This document shows positions 56,282-64,000 of a stretch of 64,000 nt of DNA, piece by piece. The DNA comes from Pontibacillus litoralis JSM 072002 (lineage in GTDB: Bacteria; Bacillota; Bacilli; Bacillales; BH030062), in assembly GCF_000775615.1 (NCBI RefSeq), contig NZ_AVPG01000006.1, forward strand, positions 62,001 to 126,000, given 5' to 3'. The notes beneath the pieces were generated by a model. That model searched no databases. It worked only from the letters and a program-made list of their open reading frames with translations, and was not told the origin of the DNA. Every line of letters begins with the position of its first letter. Positions within the stretch are counted from its first letter, which is position 1. The translations under genes and the position numbers were made by a program.

Positions 56282-57666
56282 AGCGACGAGTCATCTTTTC
56301 CTTTATGACAGTTATATTACTTATGTTAATTTTAGTTGAATCTGTTCTCTACTTCGGTGTTCGCGAGTACTATTATCAAGGCATGTCGAGTACATTTCAA
56401 AATCACGCCGATACATCCTCCGTTTTTTTACAAAAATACGAATTTAATGAATACCAATTACTTAATATCGACCAGCATAGTAACGAAATCATGAACAGCT
56501 TGGAATATGAAGGCGCGCAATTGGAACTAATAAACCGAGAAGGAACAGTTATGATGAGTAACTATGGGTTTAAACAGGAGAAAAGGCAACACCTCCCTCC
56601 TTCCGTATTAGAAGGTGAAACAAACTATGAGGCTGAGACGAATTCAGCAACCGGTGAAAAAGTACTTGCCACCTATACCCCACTTCTATACCAAGGTCAA
56701 GTTATTGCAGCTTTAAAATATACGTCATCCTTAACAGAAGTTAGTAAGGCTATTCATCATGTGATGTATTTAGCTATCAGCGTAGGACTATTCATTTCTT
56801 TAATTGTCTTTATCATTAGTTTGAAATTAGCAAATTCGATTGTTACTCCCATACATGAGATTACACGAGATGCGTACAAAATGGGTAAGACAAATTTTAA
56901 AACAAGAATCAAAGAAGACTATATTCTCGAAATAGGTCAATTATCTGAAACGTTAAACTATATGGCTGATGAAATTGAAAAAACGGATCAAATGAAAAAC
57001 GATTTTATTTCTTCCATCTCTCATGAATTACGTACGCCACTAACAGGAATAAAAGGATGGATTGAAACGATAAGAACTTCAGAAGTACTAACGGAAGAAG
57101 AAATCGAATTAGGTATGAATATTATCTCTAATGAAACAAATAGACTCATAAGTTTAGTAGAGCAATTGCTAGATTTCTCACGTTTCCAATCCAAACGCAT
57201 TGTACTAGAAAAAACCTCCATTCCATTAGCACCTTTTATAGAGGAAGTAACCCAGCAGCTTCGCGTTAAAGCAGAAGAGAAACACCTTACCTTTTCAATC
57301 GAAGGAGATGATGAACTGTCGATTATGGCTGATGAAAGTAGATTAAAGCAAGTGTTAATCAATGTATATGACAACGCGATTAAATACTCTAAGGAGCAAT
57401 CCTCGATTCACACTTCGTATCATGAGGTGGAAAAAGAAATAATAATTGCGATTAAAGATTATGGAATTGGTATCTCTAAACTAGACCTACCCCTAGTGAT
57501 GCAAACATTTTATCAAAGTAACATTAATCAAGGTGGATCCGGCTTAGGTTTAGCAATTTCCAACGAGATTATTGATTTACACGATGGAAGTATTACCATT
57601 TCTAGTGAACTAGGCAAGGGAACTTGTGTTACGATTACATTACCAAAGCAAACGTGTAACACTTAA
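56278..57666 (+). CDS. Membrane sensor histidine kinase
   Basis: A 462-residue kinase. Membrane helices at about 7-27 and 163-183 enclose an extracytoplasmic sensor of about 135 residues, then HAMP, HisKA with His249 in SSISHELRTPLTGIKGW, and HATPase with N, G1 (IKDYGIGIS) and G2 (GGSGLGLAIS) boxes. The pair is PhoR/ResE-like. ATGA overlap with the response regulator. The signal is unknown; a cell-envelope signal is suggested by the lipoprotein and deacetylase upstream. Confidence 0.93.
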   Translation: MKRRVIFSFMTVILLMLILVESVLYFGVREYYYQGMSSTFQNHADTSSVFLQKYEFNEYQLLNIDQHSNEIMNSLEYEGAQLELINREGTVMMSNYGFKQEKRQHLPPSVLEGETNYEAETNSATGEKVLATYTPLLYQGQVIAALKYTSSLTEVSKAIHHVMYLAISVGLFISLIVFIISLKLANSIVTPIHEITRDAYKMGKTNFKTRIKEDYILEIGQLSETLNYMADEIEKTDQMKNDFISSISHELRTPLTGIKGWIETIRTSEVLTEEEIELGMNIISNETNRLISLVEQLLDFSRFQSKRIVLEKTSIPLAPFIEEVTQQLRVKAEEKHLTFSIEGDDELSIMADESRLKQVLINVYDNAIKYSKEQSSIHTSYHEVEKEIIIAIKDYGIGISKLDLPLVMQTFYQSNINQGGSGLGLAISNEIIDLHDGSITISSELGKGTCVTITLPKQTCNT

Positions 57667-57679
57667 TGGAGGTGGATGT

Positions 57680-57742
57680 TTGCTTTGGTATGCAGCCTTC
57701 TTTCTTGCATTTTTCATTTATTGCACTTATAATTCATTTTAA
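57680..57742 (+). CDS. Candidate 20-residue hydrophobic peptide
   Basis: GGAGGTG at 57668-57674 is followed 5 bases later by TTG, opening a 20-codon frame (MLWYAAFFLAFFIYCTYNSF) that is one membrane helix. It follows the kinase stop by 13 bases. An overlapping ATG at 57676 in another frame is too near the ribosome site. Evidence is only the ribosome site and composition. Confidence 0.35.
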   Translation: MLWYAAFFLAFFIYCTYNSF

Positions 57743-57806
57743 AATTTGACCTAAATAGTAATAAAGATATTACTTGAGAAACAAAGGATGTAGTAGGAGG
57801 AACAGG

Positions 57807-58721
57807 ATGGAATTATATTTTCTAGGAACCGGGGCAGGTGTTCCTTCCAAGCAAAGAAATGTCACTTCCATTGCGTTAGAAATGCAACAAGAACGTGGCA
57901 GCACGTGGTTATTTGATTGCGGAGAAGCAACTCAACATCAAATATTACATACCAATATTCGCCCAAGAAAAATTGAAAAAATATTTATCACTCATTTACA
58001 CGGTGATCACATATTTGGATTACCTGGTCTTTTAGGGAGTCGCTCGTTTCAAGGTGGGGACAGTCCACTAGCCGTATATGGTCCTAAAGGAATACGAACG
58101 TTTTTAGAAACTGCCCTTGCCATAAGTAGTACGAAACTCACCTACTTCGTTGACATTTACGAAATAGAAGAAGGCATTATTTTTGAAGATGACCATTGTA
58201 AAGTAAGCTGTCATAGACTAGAACATGGTATCCCTAGCTATGGCTATTGTATTCAAGAACATGATAAACCTGGAGAGCTATTGGTCGAACGCCTACAACA
58301 AGCTGGAATCAAGCCTGGGCCTGTCTATCAGCAAATCAAGGATAATCCAATTGTTACGCTCCCTACTGGGTATATCGTGCATCGTGATGATTATGTGGGT
58401 CCTCCTAAACCAGGACGGAAAGTGTGTATATTAGGTGATACTCGTTATGTTCAACATGTAGCAGACTTTGCAGCAAATGCAGATGTACTTGTACACGAAG
58501 CAACCTTTGCAAAGGCCGAAGCAGAACATGCGTACAATTATTATCATTCAACAACCGAGCAAGCGGCACATCTTGCACGCGAAGCGAATGTAAAACAATT
58601 AATTCTTACACATATTTCATCTAGATATCAACAGGATGCACAGAAGCAATTGTTAATAGAAGCACAATCCATATTTCCAAATTCGAAGCTGGCAACTGAT
58701 TTTGCCACATTTCCAATCTAA
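57807..58721 (+). CDS. rnz: Ribonuclease Z
   Basis: A 304-residue metallo-beta-lactamase-fold nuclease that trims tRNA 3' ends. It has [19 protein letters not shown], the metal motif [13 protein letters not shown] and the flexible arm with [17 protein letters not shown] and HISSRYQ follow. The ATG at 57807 has AGGAGG 6 bases before. It is followed closely by an aldehyde dehydrogenase gene. Confidence 0.95.
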   Translation: MELYFLGTGAGVPSKQRNVTSIALEMQQERGSTWLFDCGEATQHQILHTNIRPRKIEKIFITHLHGDHIFGLPGLLGSRSFQGGDSPLAVYGPKGIRTFLETALAISSTKLTYFVDIYEIEEGIIFEDDHCKVSCHRLEHGIPSYGYCIQEHDKPGELLVERLQQAGIKPGPVYQQIKDNPIVTLPTGYIVHRDDYVGPPKPGRKVCILGDTRYVQHVADFAANADVLVHEATFAKAEAEHAYNYYHSTTEQAAHLAREANVKQLILTHISSRYQQDAQKQLLIEAQSIFPNSKLATDFATFPI

Positions 58722-58741
58722 CATATGAGGTGAAGCAAACG

Positions 58742-60109
58742 GTGAATATTCCTTCTCTTATACAACAACAACGAGCATTTTATTATGAAAATGCAACGAA
58801 GTCATTATCATTCCGTTTGAAACAACTAAAACGCCTAAAGAAAGTTATCGAACAAAATGAAAAAAACATTATAAACGCATTACAACAAGACCTACACAAA
58901 TCCGAATTCGAAAGCTATTCAACAGAAATTGGTTTCCTTTATGCAGAAGTAAATAAGACCATTAAAGAGTTAAAAGAGTGGATGAAGCCAGAGAAAGTGA
59001 AAACACCCACCTCTCATATTGGCTCTAAAAGCTACATTTACAAAGATCCTTATGGCGTTTCCTTAATTATTGCGCCTTGGAATTATCCTTTTCAACTAGC
59101 AATAGCTCCAGCCATTGGCGCCATTGCAGGTGGAAATACAATTGTGCTAAAGCCGTCAGAATTAACACCAAACGTATCCGCTTTAATTAAGCAAATGATA
59201 GAGGAAACGTTTGATACGTCCTATTTCGCAGTCGTAGAAGGCGGCGTTGAAGTTAGTCAAGAACTATTAGATCAACCGTTTGACTTTATTTTCTTTACAG
59301 GAAGTGTGCCAGTGGGAAAAATTGTGATGGAGAAAGCCGCCCAACATTTAACTCCACATGTACTCGAATTAGGTGGAAAAAGCCCTGTTATCGTAGATGA
59401 AACAGCGAAAATCGAACTCGCCGCAAAAAGAATCGCCTGGGGGAAATTTACGAATGCTGGTCAAACATGCATTGCCCCTGATTATGTGTACGTGCACGAA
59501 AATGTGAAGCAAACGTTTCTAACCAAATTAAAAGAAGCCGTTGCAGCGTTATACGGATCTAATCCGATTGGAAATGGTGACTATACCCACATCGTCAATG
59601 AAAAACACTTTAATAGACTTACTTCGTATTTAACGAACGGTACTCTAGTAAGCGGTGGAAAAAGCAATCAAAACAACCTAGTCATTGAGCCTACTATTTT
59701 AGAAAATGTTGATTGGAATGAACCGATCATGCAAGATGAAATTTTCGGTCCTATTCTACCAGTACTAAGCTATTCATCGATCGATGACGTCATAAATCAA
59801 GTTCGCTCAAAACCTAAACCATTAGCATTATACTTTTTTTCCGAGGACGAGAAAAGCCACCAAAAGATTATACAACAGCTTTCCTTTGGCGGTGGTAGTA
59901 TTAATGACACGTTGTTCCATATCGCTAACCCGAACCTACCCTTTGGTGGAGTCGGACCAAGTGGTATTGGAAGTTATCACGGAAAAGCAAGTTTCGATGC
60001 CTTTACCCATGAAAAAAGCATGCTGCATCAAACAACGAAATATGACATATCAATCCGATACCCTAATACGAAATTTGGCTTATCTCTTATTAAAAAAGTG
60101 TTAAAGTGA
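58742..60109 (+). CDS. Aldehyde dehydrogenase (class 3 / fatty-aldehyde type)
   Basis: A 455-residue NAD(P)-dependent ALDH. Catalytic Cys in NAGQTCIAPDYVYV, general-base Glu in VLELGGKSP, NAD motif FTGSVPVGK, and APWNYPF. The length below 480 residues fits the class 3/YwdH group. The start is a GTG at 58742, 8 bases after GAGGTGA; an in-frame GTG at 58730 lies inside that ribosome site. It is 20 bases after rnz, so co-transcription is likely. Confidence 0.92.
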   Translation: MNIPSLIQQQRAFYYENATKSLSFRLKQLKRLKKVIEQNEKNIINALQQDLHKSEFESYSTEIGFLYAEVNKTIKELKEWMKPEKVKTPTSHIGSKSYIYKDPYGVSLIIAPWNYPFQLAIAPAIGAIAGGNTIVLKPSELTPNVSALIKQMIEETFDTSYFAVVEGGVEVSQELLDQPFDFIFFTGSVPVGKIVMEKAAQHLTPHVLELGGKSPVIVDETAKIELAAKRIAWGKFTNAGQTCIAPDYVYVHENVKQTFLTKLKEAVAALYGSNPIGNGDYTHIVNEKHFNRLTSYLTNGTLVSGGKSNQNNLVIEPTILENVDWNEPIMQDEIFGPILPVLSYSSIDDVINQVRSKPKPLALYFFSEDEKSHQKIIQQLSFGGGSINDTLFHIANPNLPFGGVGPSGIGSYHGKASFDAFTHEKSMLHQTTKYDISIRYPNTKFGLSLIKKVLK

Positions 60110-60129
60110 CAAGCATTACCACAAAGCTA

Positions 60130-60180
60130 AAATAACAAAGACGCCTTCTATACTTTTAGAAGAGCGCCTTTGTTATTTAA
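60130..60180. terminator. Bidirectional terminator
   Basis: AAATAACAAAG-A-CGC… / …GCG-C-CTTTGTTATTT with an inner TTCTA/TAGAA stem, T-rich on both sides, between convergent aldehyde dehydrogenase and nhaC. Confidence 0.8.
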
Positions 60181-60191
60181 AAAGAGATGGA

Positions 60192-61577
60192 TTACACCTT
60201 ATCCCCTTCATCTTTCCAAACAAACCAACCTGCGTATCCATATACAATAGATAGAACGATGGATACAATACTTAACCACATAAATGGAAGATACGATAAA
60301 GTCGAGACTCCAAGAATTCCTGCCATGAAAATTCCATTATCAGACCAAGGTACCATTGCAGACGTCATTGTCCCACCTACCTCTGTATTTCGAGATAATA
60401 CCCTACGGTCAATTTTAAGTCTATCGTAACTGGATTCCATTATTTTCGGAGTTAGAATTAAAGATACATACATTGCACAACCAAATACATTCGATAAAAA
60501 CCCTACAAAAATAGTAGATGCCGATAAACTACCCGCATTTTTAATTTTATTTACAAACGTATTCATAATAACTTTTAATATTCCAATCCGTTCAAGAAGT
60601 CCACCGAATCCTAAACCAAGAATGATAACAGCTATTGAGCTCAACATACCGTTAATCCCGCCTCGGTTTAACAATTCATCAATAAACTCTATCCCTGAAT
60701 CTATCGAAAATCCGTAATATGCTGTGTTAAATGCATCCTTTACATTCATATCTTGAAAGATAAACGCCCATAAAACACCTAATAATGCTCCTATTGATAT
60801 TGATGGAATAGAGGGCTTCTTCATCACTAACAAACTAATCACAATAATTGCTGGAACAAGCATAAGAAGGTTAATATGAAATGTCCTATCTAAGGCAGAC
60901 ATAATAAAGCTTACTCTTTCTATATCAACCTCTTTTCCTCCATAGAAGAAACCAGTAATTGTAAAAAGTATTCCTGTAATAATAAAAGCCGGAACATCTA
61001 AATATAACATCGACTTGATATGCGAAATGACATTTACCTTAGACATTGATGCTGCAAGTACTGTGCTATCTGATAATGGTGATAGCTTGTCACCAAAGTA
61101 CGCACCTGATAGAACAGCACCAGCTACTATTGGTAATGGTATTCCAAGCGCTTCCCCTATACCCATCATCGCAATTCCAGCAGTTCCAACTGTTCCCCAA
61201 GAAGTTCCTGTTGCTAGAGCGGTAAGAGAACAAATAATCAAAGTAGCTAGTAAAAAAACAGATGGATGAATAAGATCTAACCCAAAGTAAATGATGGATG
61301 GAACAATTCCTCCAGCAATCCATGTCCCTATTAATGCACCGACTGCAAATAAAATTAATACTGCCTCTAAGCCATTTGAAATCCCTTTTATGATACCTTC
61401 TTGTAATGTTTCATAGCGATAACCGAGCCGTAAGCCCAAAATAATCATAATAAACCATGATATAAAGAGCGCTAATTGAATTGGCAGCCCAAGAGTTGTA
61501 AAAGAAAAAACAACTGCCAAAAATAAAAGCAATACAATTGCAACTTCTAACAATGATGGTAACCTTACTTTTTCCAC
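60192..61577 (-). CDS. nhaC: Na+/H+ antiporter, NhaC family
   Basis: A 461-residue transporter with about eleven to twelve helices. LTALATGTSWGTVGTAGIAMMGIG and GAYFGDKLSPLSDSTVLAA are the NhaC transport-core motifs, including the SPLSDST loop; GGTMTSAMVPWSDNGIFMA is near the C-terminus. It expels Na+ (or swaps related substrates such as malate/lactate). The start is a GTG with GAGGAGG 6 bases before it. Confidence 0.93.
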   Translation of the reverse strand: MEKVRLPSLLEVAIVLLLFLAVVFSFTTLGLPIQLALFISWFIMIILGLRLGYRYETLQEGIIKGISNGLEAVLILFAVGALIGTWIAGGIVPSIIYFGLDLIHPSVFLLATLIICSLTALATGTSWGTVGTAGIAMMGIGEALGIPLPIVAGAVLSGAYFGDKLSPLSDSTVLAASMSKVNVISHIKSMLYLDVPAFIITGILFTITGFFYGGKEVDIERVSFIMSALDRTFHINLLMLVPAIIVISLLVMKKPSIPSISIGALLGVLWAFIFQDMNVKDAFNTAYYGFSIDSGIEFIDELLNRGGINGMLSSIAVIILGLGFGGLLERIGILKVIMNTFVNKIKNAGSLSASTIFVGFLSNVFGCAMYVSLILTPKIMESSYDRLKIDRRVLSRNTEVGGTMTSAMVPWSDNGIFMAGILGVSTLSYLPFMWLSIVSIVLSIVYGYAGWFVWKDEGDKV

Positions 61578-62071
61578 TTAAATCCTCCTCGTACCATATA
61601 TACAACTTTCGAAACGAAGATAAAGGAAACTAGAGCATAAAATAGCCTTATTCATATATCACCCTTAATACTCATATAACAACAGTGCACAACATTAAAT
61701 CACTAAAGCAATAATGCAAAAAAATAACACGAACATTACATGAAATGAAGGAAAATACTCGGAATAGAAGATCTAGCTCTATCACTTTATCTATCTCTTC
61801 TCGCATATTATGTAGAAAATTACATACACTTTTCAAGAACATATACACGAATAATATTTTATCATATGAGTCAATTTCATAATTTCCCACTTTAAAAATA
61901 CAAAACAAAATTGAATTTGAATTTTTAATGGGGATACGTTTATTAGCGACTACCTAATGTTCTTGAAACAAGCAAGTTATCCTAGTGAACTCCATCAGCT
62001 ATCAATAGTGTCCATTACACAAGAAGCCCCCACTTCTAGTAACCCGTAAGAGGGATAAGTGGGGGGATGAT
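61578..62071. other. 494-base intergenic region
   Basis: AT-rich spacer between the chemoreceptor and nhaC, both on the minus strand. Apart from the terminator at 62026-62066, I see no supported gene, RNA or repeat. The nhaC promoter must lie near 61590-61900, but no convincing -35/-10 pair stood out. Confidence 0.4.
62026..62066 (-). terminator. Probable terminator of the right-edge chemoreceptor
   Basis: Stem CCCCCACTT / AAGTGGGGG with a 21-base partly paired loop (CCCTCTTACGGG), followed on the minus strand by CTTCTTG; the T run is weak. Confidence 0.6.
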
Positions 62072-64000
62072 TCACACTTTAAATTTACTTACTTCCGTTT
62101 GTAACTCTTCTGCCATTTGACTTAACATTTCTGCAGATGAATATATTTCTTCCATAGAAGCATTTTGCTCCTCAGCTGATGCTGCAACAGTTTGTGTATT
62201 TCCTGCAGCTTGTTCCGCAACAGTAATTACTTCATCCATTTTCCCTTTTACACGATCCGAATCTTTACTGACATGTTGGATTGAAGAAGAAACAGATTTA
62301 GATTGCTCACTAATTTCACCTACCATAGAAGCAATATCGGTGAAGACTCGTCCTGTTTGGTAATACAACTCTATTCCTTCTGCAACTGCTTTATCCCCCT
62401 CATTCATGGCTTGTACTACTTCTTCAGACTCAACTTGAATTTCACCTATTAATTGACTAATTTGTCCAGCGGAATGTGCAGATTGTTCCGCAAGCTTTCG
62501 CACCTCACCTGCTACGACAGCGAAACCATGCCCATGTTCTCCAGCACGTGCCGCTTCAATTGCTGCATTTAAAGCAAGTAAGTTCGTCTGATTGGCGATT
62601 TGAGTAATCAACTCTACAATTTGATTAATCTCATGCGTCTTTTCACTTAATCGGTTCACTTTCACAGCTGTTTGGTCAGAAGTTTGCTTTACTACTTCAA
62701 TTTGTTGTATCGCTCTGTTGACCACATCATTTCCATTTGTTGCTTTTCTATTCGTTTCTTCAATCGTTGCTGTTATTACATGCATCTCTTCTTCTGCTTG
62801 ATCCATTTCTTTAGCAATCTGTGTAACCGCTTCGGAAGCATCCGTTGACATGTTCACTTGCTGTTCCGTACCGTTAGCTACATCTTGAATGGACATCGTA
62901 ATTTGCTCTGTTGCTAAACTAGTTTGTTCAGAGCTAGCAGATAATTCATTAGACGTAGCCGCTACTTGATGGGAACTATTCGCGATTTGGTGAACCATTT
63001 GAGAGACATTATCTTTCATTTCATTTAAATAACCTGTCATTTGTCCAAATTCATCCTCACTTTGGACTTCTAGTTGATATGTTAAATCTCCCTCAGCTAC
63101 CGCAGCTGCCATCTGATTTACCTCATTGATGTTACGTACAATCGAACGGCTAAAGAGGAGAATTAACACAACAATAATCGCTATCCCAATCAAACTGACT
63201 ACAATTAGCGCCGACAATAATTTATTCACGCTAGCATACAACTCGTCTTCAGATACGACTAACGATATCGTCCAATTTAATTCCGGAATATCTTTAAAGT
63301 AAACGTATGAGGTGCCTTCTTTATTATCAAACGATAAGCTCCCTTGTTCTTCATTGGTGATTGTATCGCTTATTGACGCAATGCCTGCATCCTCGTTTTC
63401 TGCTATTGTTTTATTCAAAATGTTACTATCATCTTTGTCGGCTAAATACGTACCATTTCGATCAACTAAAAAAGCATACCCTGAATCCTTCACCTGTATA
63501 TCCTGAACAATTTGTTGGATTTCTGTTAAATCAATATCAGAAGTAACAACTCCAGCAAAGGAACCTTTCTGATTATGAAAAGGTGCTGTAGCTGTAACCA
63601 TGGCTTTATTCATGTTTGTATCTAAATACGGATCCGAAATAACAACACTTTTATCTGTTTTTTCTCCTGCTTTGTACCAATCCTGAGATGTATAATCAAA
63701 GCTTGCATTGTTATATTCGTCGGTTGCCTTCATGTCACCATCTTCTTTGTACACGTACGTTGAAGCAAACTTCTTATCATGGAATGTATCAGGCTTAAAG
63801 AAAACCCCTCCGCCAAATGTCTCCTCATTTGTTGCAAACGATTTTTCCAATAATTTTGTATAGTCGGCCATCTTAAATTCGCCATTAGAAGTTTCTGTTG
63901 CTTTTGCTGCTAGTTCTGCAATTTTTGTATTCCAGCTAATCCGCTTCTCAATATTATTACTAACATTTTCAAGTTCATGATGCATCCTATCATCAATTTC
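62072..64000 (-). CDS. Methyl-accepting chemotaxis protein with double-Cache sensor (start beyond the right edge)
   Basis: The frame is open to base 64000, giving about 642 residues; the first membrane helix is missing, so the true start lies outside. An internal ATG at 63985 should not be used. Visible are a dCache_1 sensor ([68 protein letters not shown]), a membrane helix ([22 protein letters not shown]), HAMP, and the tip [38 protein letters not shown]. This is the McpA/TlpB layout that senses amino acids or related compounds. Confidence 0.92.
   Translation of the reverse strand, partial: EIDDRMHHELENVSNNIEKRISWNTKIAELAAKATETSNGEFKMADYTKLLEKSFATNEETFGGGVFFKPDTFHDKKFASTYVYKEDGDMKATDEYNNASFDYTSQDWYKAGEKTDKSVVISDPYLDTNMNKAMVTATAPFHNQKGSFAGVVTSDIDLTEIQQIVQDIQVKDSGYAFLVDRNGTYLADKDDSNILNKTIAENEDAGIASISDTITNEEQGSLSFDNKEGTSYVYFKDIPELNWTISLVVSEDELYASVNKLLSALIVVSLIGIAIIVVLILLFSRSIVRNINEVNQMAAAVAEGDLTYQLEVQSEDEFGQMTGYLNEMKDNVSQMVHQIANSSHQVAATSNELSASSEQTSLATEQITMSIQDVANGTEQQVNMSTDASEAVTQIAKEMDQAEEEMHVITATIEETNRKATNGNDVVNRAIQQIEVVKQTSDQTAVKVNRLSEKTHEINQIVELITQIANQTNLLALNAAIEAARAGEHGHGFAVVAGEVRKLAEQSAHSAGQISQLIGEIQVESEEVVQAMNEGDKAVAEGIELYYQTGRVFTDIASMVGEISEQSKSVSSSIQHVSKDSDRVKGKMDEVITVAEQAAGNTQTVAASAEEQNASMEEIYSSAEMLSQMAEELQTEVSKFKV

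Noticed and set aside
61672-61908. 78-codon minus-strand frame in the gap upstream of nhaC
   Set aside because: Very AT-rich, Cys/Phe-rich chance composition and no ribosome site.

Overview
The window is about 64 kb of low-GC Gram-positive chromosome from an endospore-forming member of the Bacillaceae. The sporulation set (SspN, Tlp, SspO, SspP, SirA) and the conserved gene neighbourhood (parE-parC, plsY, yneR/P/Q/N, acnA, yneK/J/I/F, tkt, ynzC-yneB, lexA) match the Bacillus subtilis yne region. Three salt-related systems (OpuF compatible-solute importer, NhaC antiporter, a lone MrpB subunit) suggest a halotolerant genus such as Oceanobacillus, Virgibacillus or Pontibacillus; that placement is inference. 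I saw no phage, insertion sequence, CRISPR array, tRNA or rRNA.

Layout. 1-2041: start of an acyl-CoA dehydrogenase gene, a TetR regulator with a clear palindromic operator between the two, and a short-chain dehydrogenase. 2192-5559: a three-gene unit with a TIM-barrel protein, its Tm-1-like (UPF0261) partner, and an AraC regulator whose sensor is itself a copy of the TIM barrel. 5778-6209: a small protein resembling DUF2829/Tad2. 6343-14820: topoisomerase IV (parE-parC) behind a LexA box, yneT, the OpuF importer and plsY. 15211-20720: folE2-yidD, yneR, yneQ-yneP plus a double AAA+ ATPase, and small spore and basic proteins. 20786-32565: ResA-like protein, aconitase, SASPs, yneK, ccdC with a frameshifted ccdB, a solitary mrpB, yneF, sirA, transketolase, and the SOS locus (ynzC, yneB, a 30-residue membrane peptide, lexA).

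32686-45676 is less conserved: chemoreceptor, YhgE/Pip membrane protein, a STAND-type LuxR regulator divergent from a MATE exporter, an ABC-F ATPase, a SET-domain protein and a PTS-type dihydroxyacetone kinase (dhaKLM). 45926-64000 holds two genes or promoters with Fur boxes (ferredoxin-NADP reductase and a siderophore-type ABC ATPase), folate genes pabA-pabBC, namA, a polysaccharide deacetylase, a lipoprotein/two-component operon, rnz, an aldehyde dehydrogenase, nhaC and a truncated chemoreceptor.

Shared regulation visible in the sequence: three 13-of-14 LexA boxes connect parEC, lexA and the small-peptide/yneB/ynzC operon in one SOS circuit. Two Fur boxes mark iron control. A roughly 130-nt hairpin-rich element occurs twice, in opposite orientation, each time between convergent genes. 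Most genes end at intrinsic terminators, many of them placed to serve both convergent neighbours. Best candidates for new biology are the TIM-barrel/AraC regulator with its operon, the minimal SOS-controlled membrane peptide replacing yneA, the Tad2-like protein, and the decay of ccdB next to an orphan mrpB.
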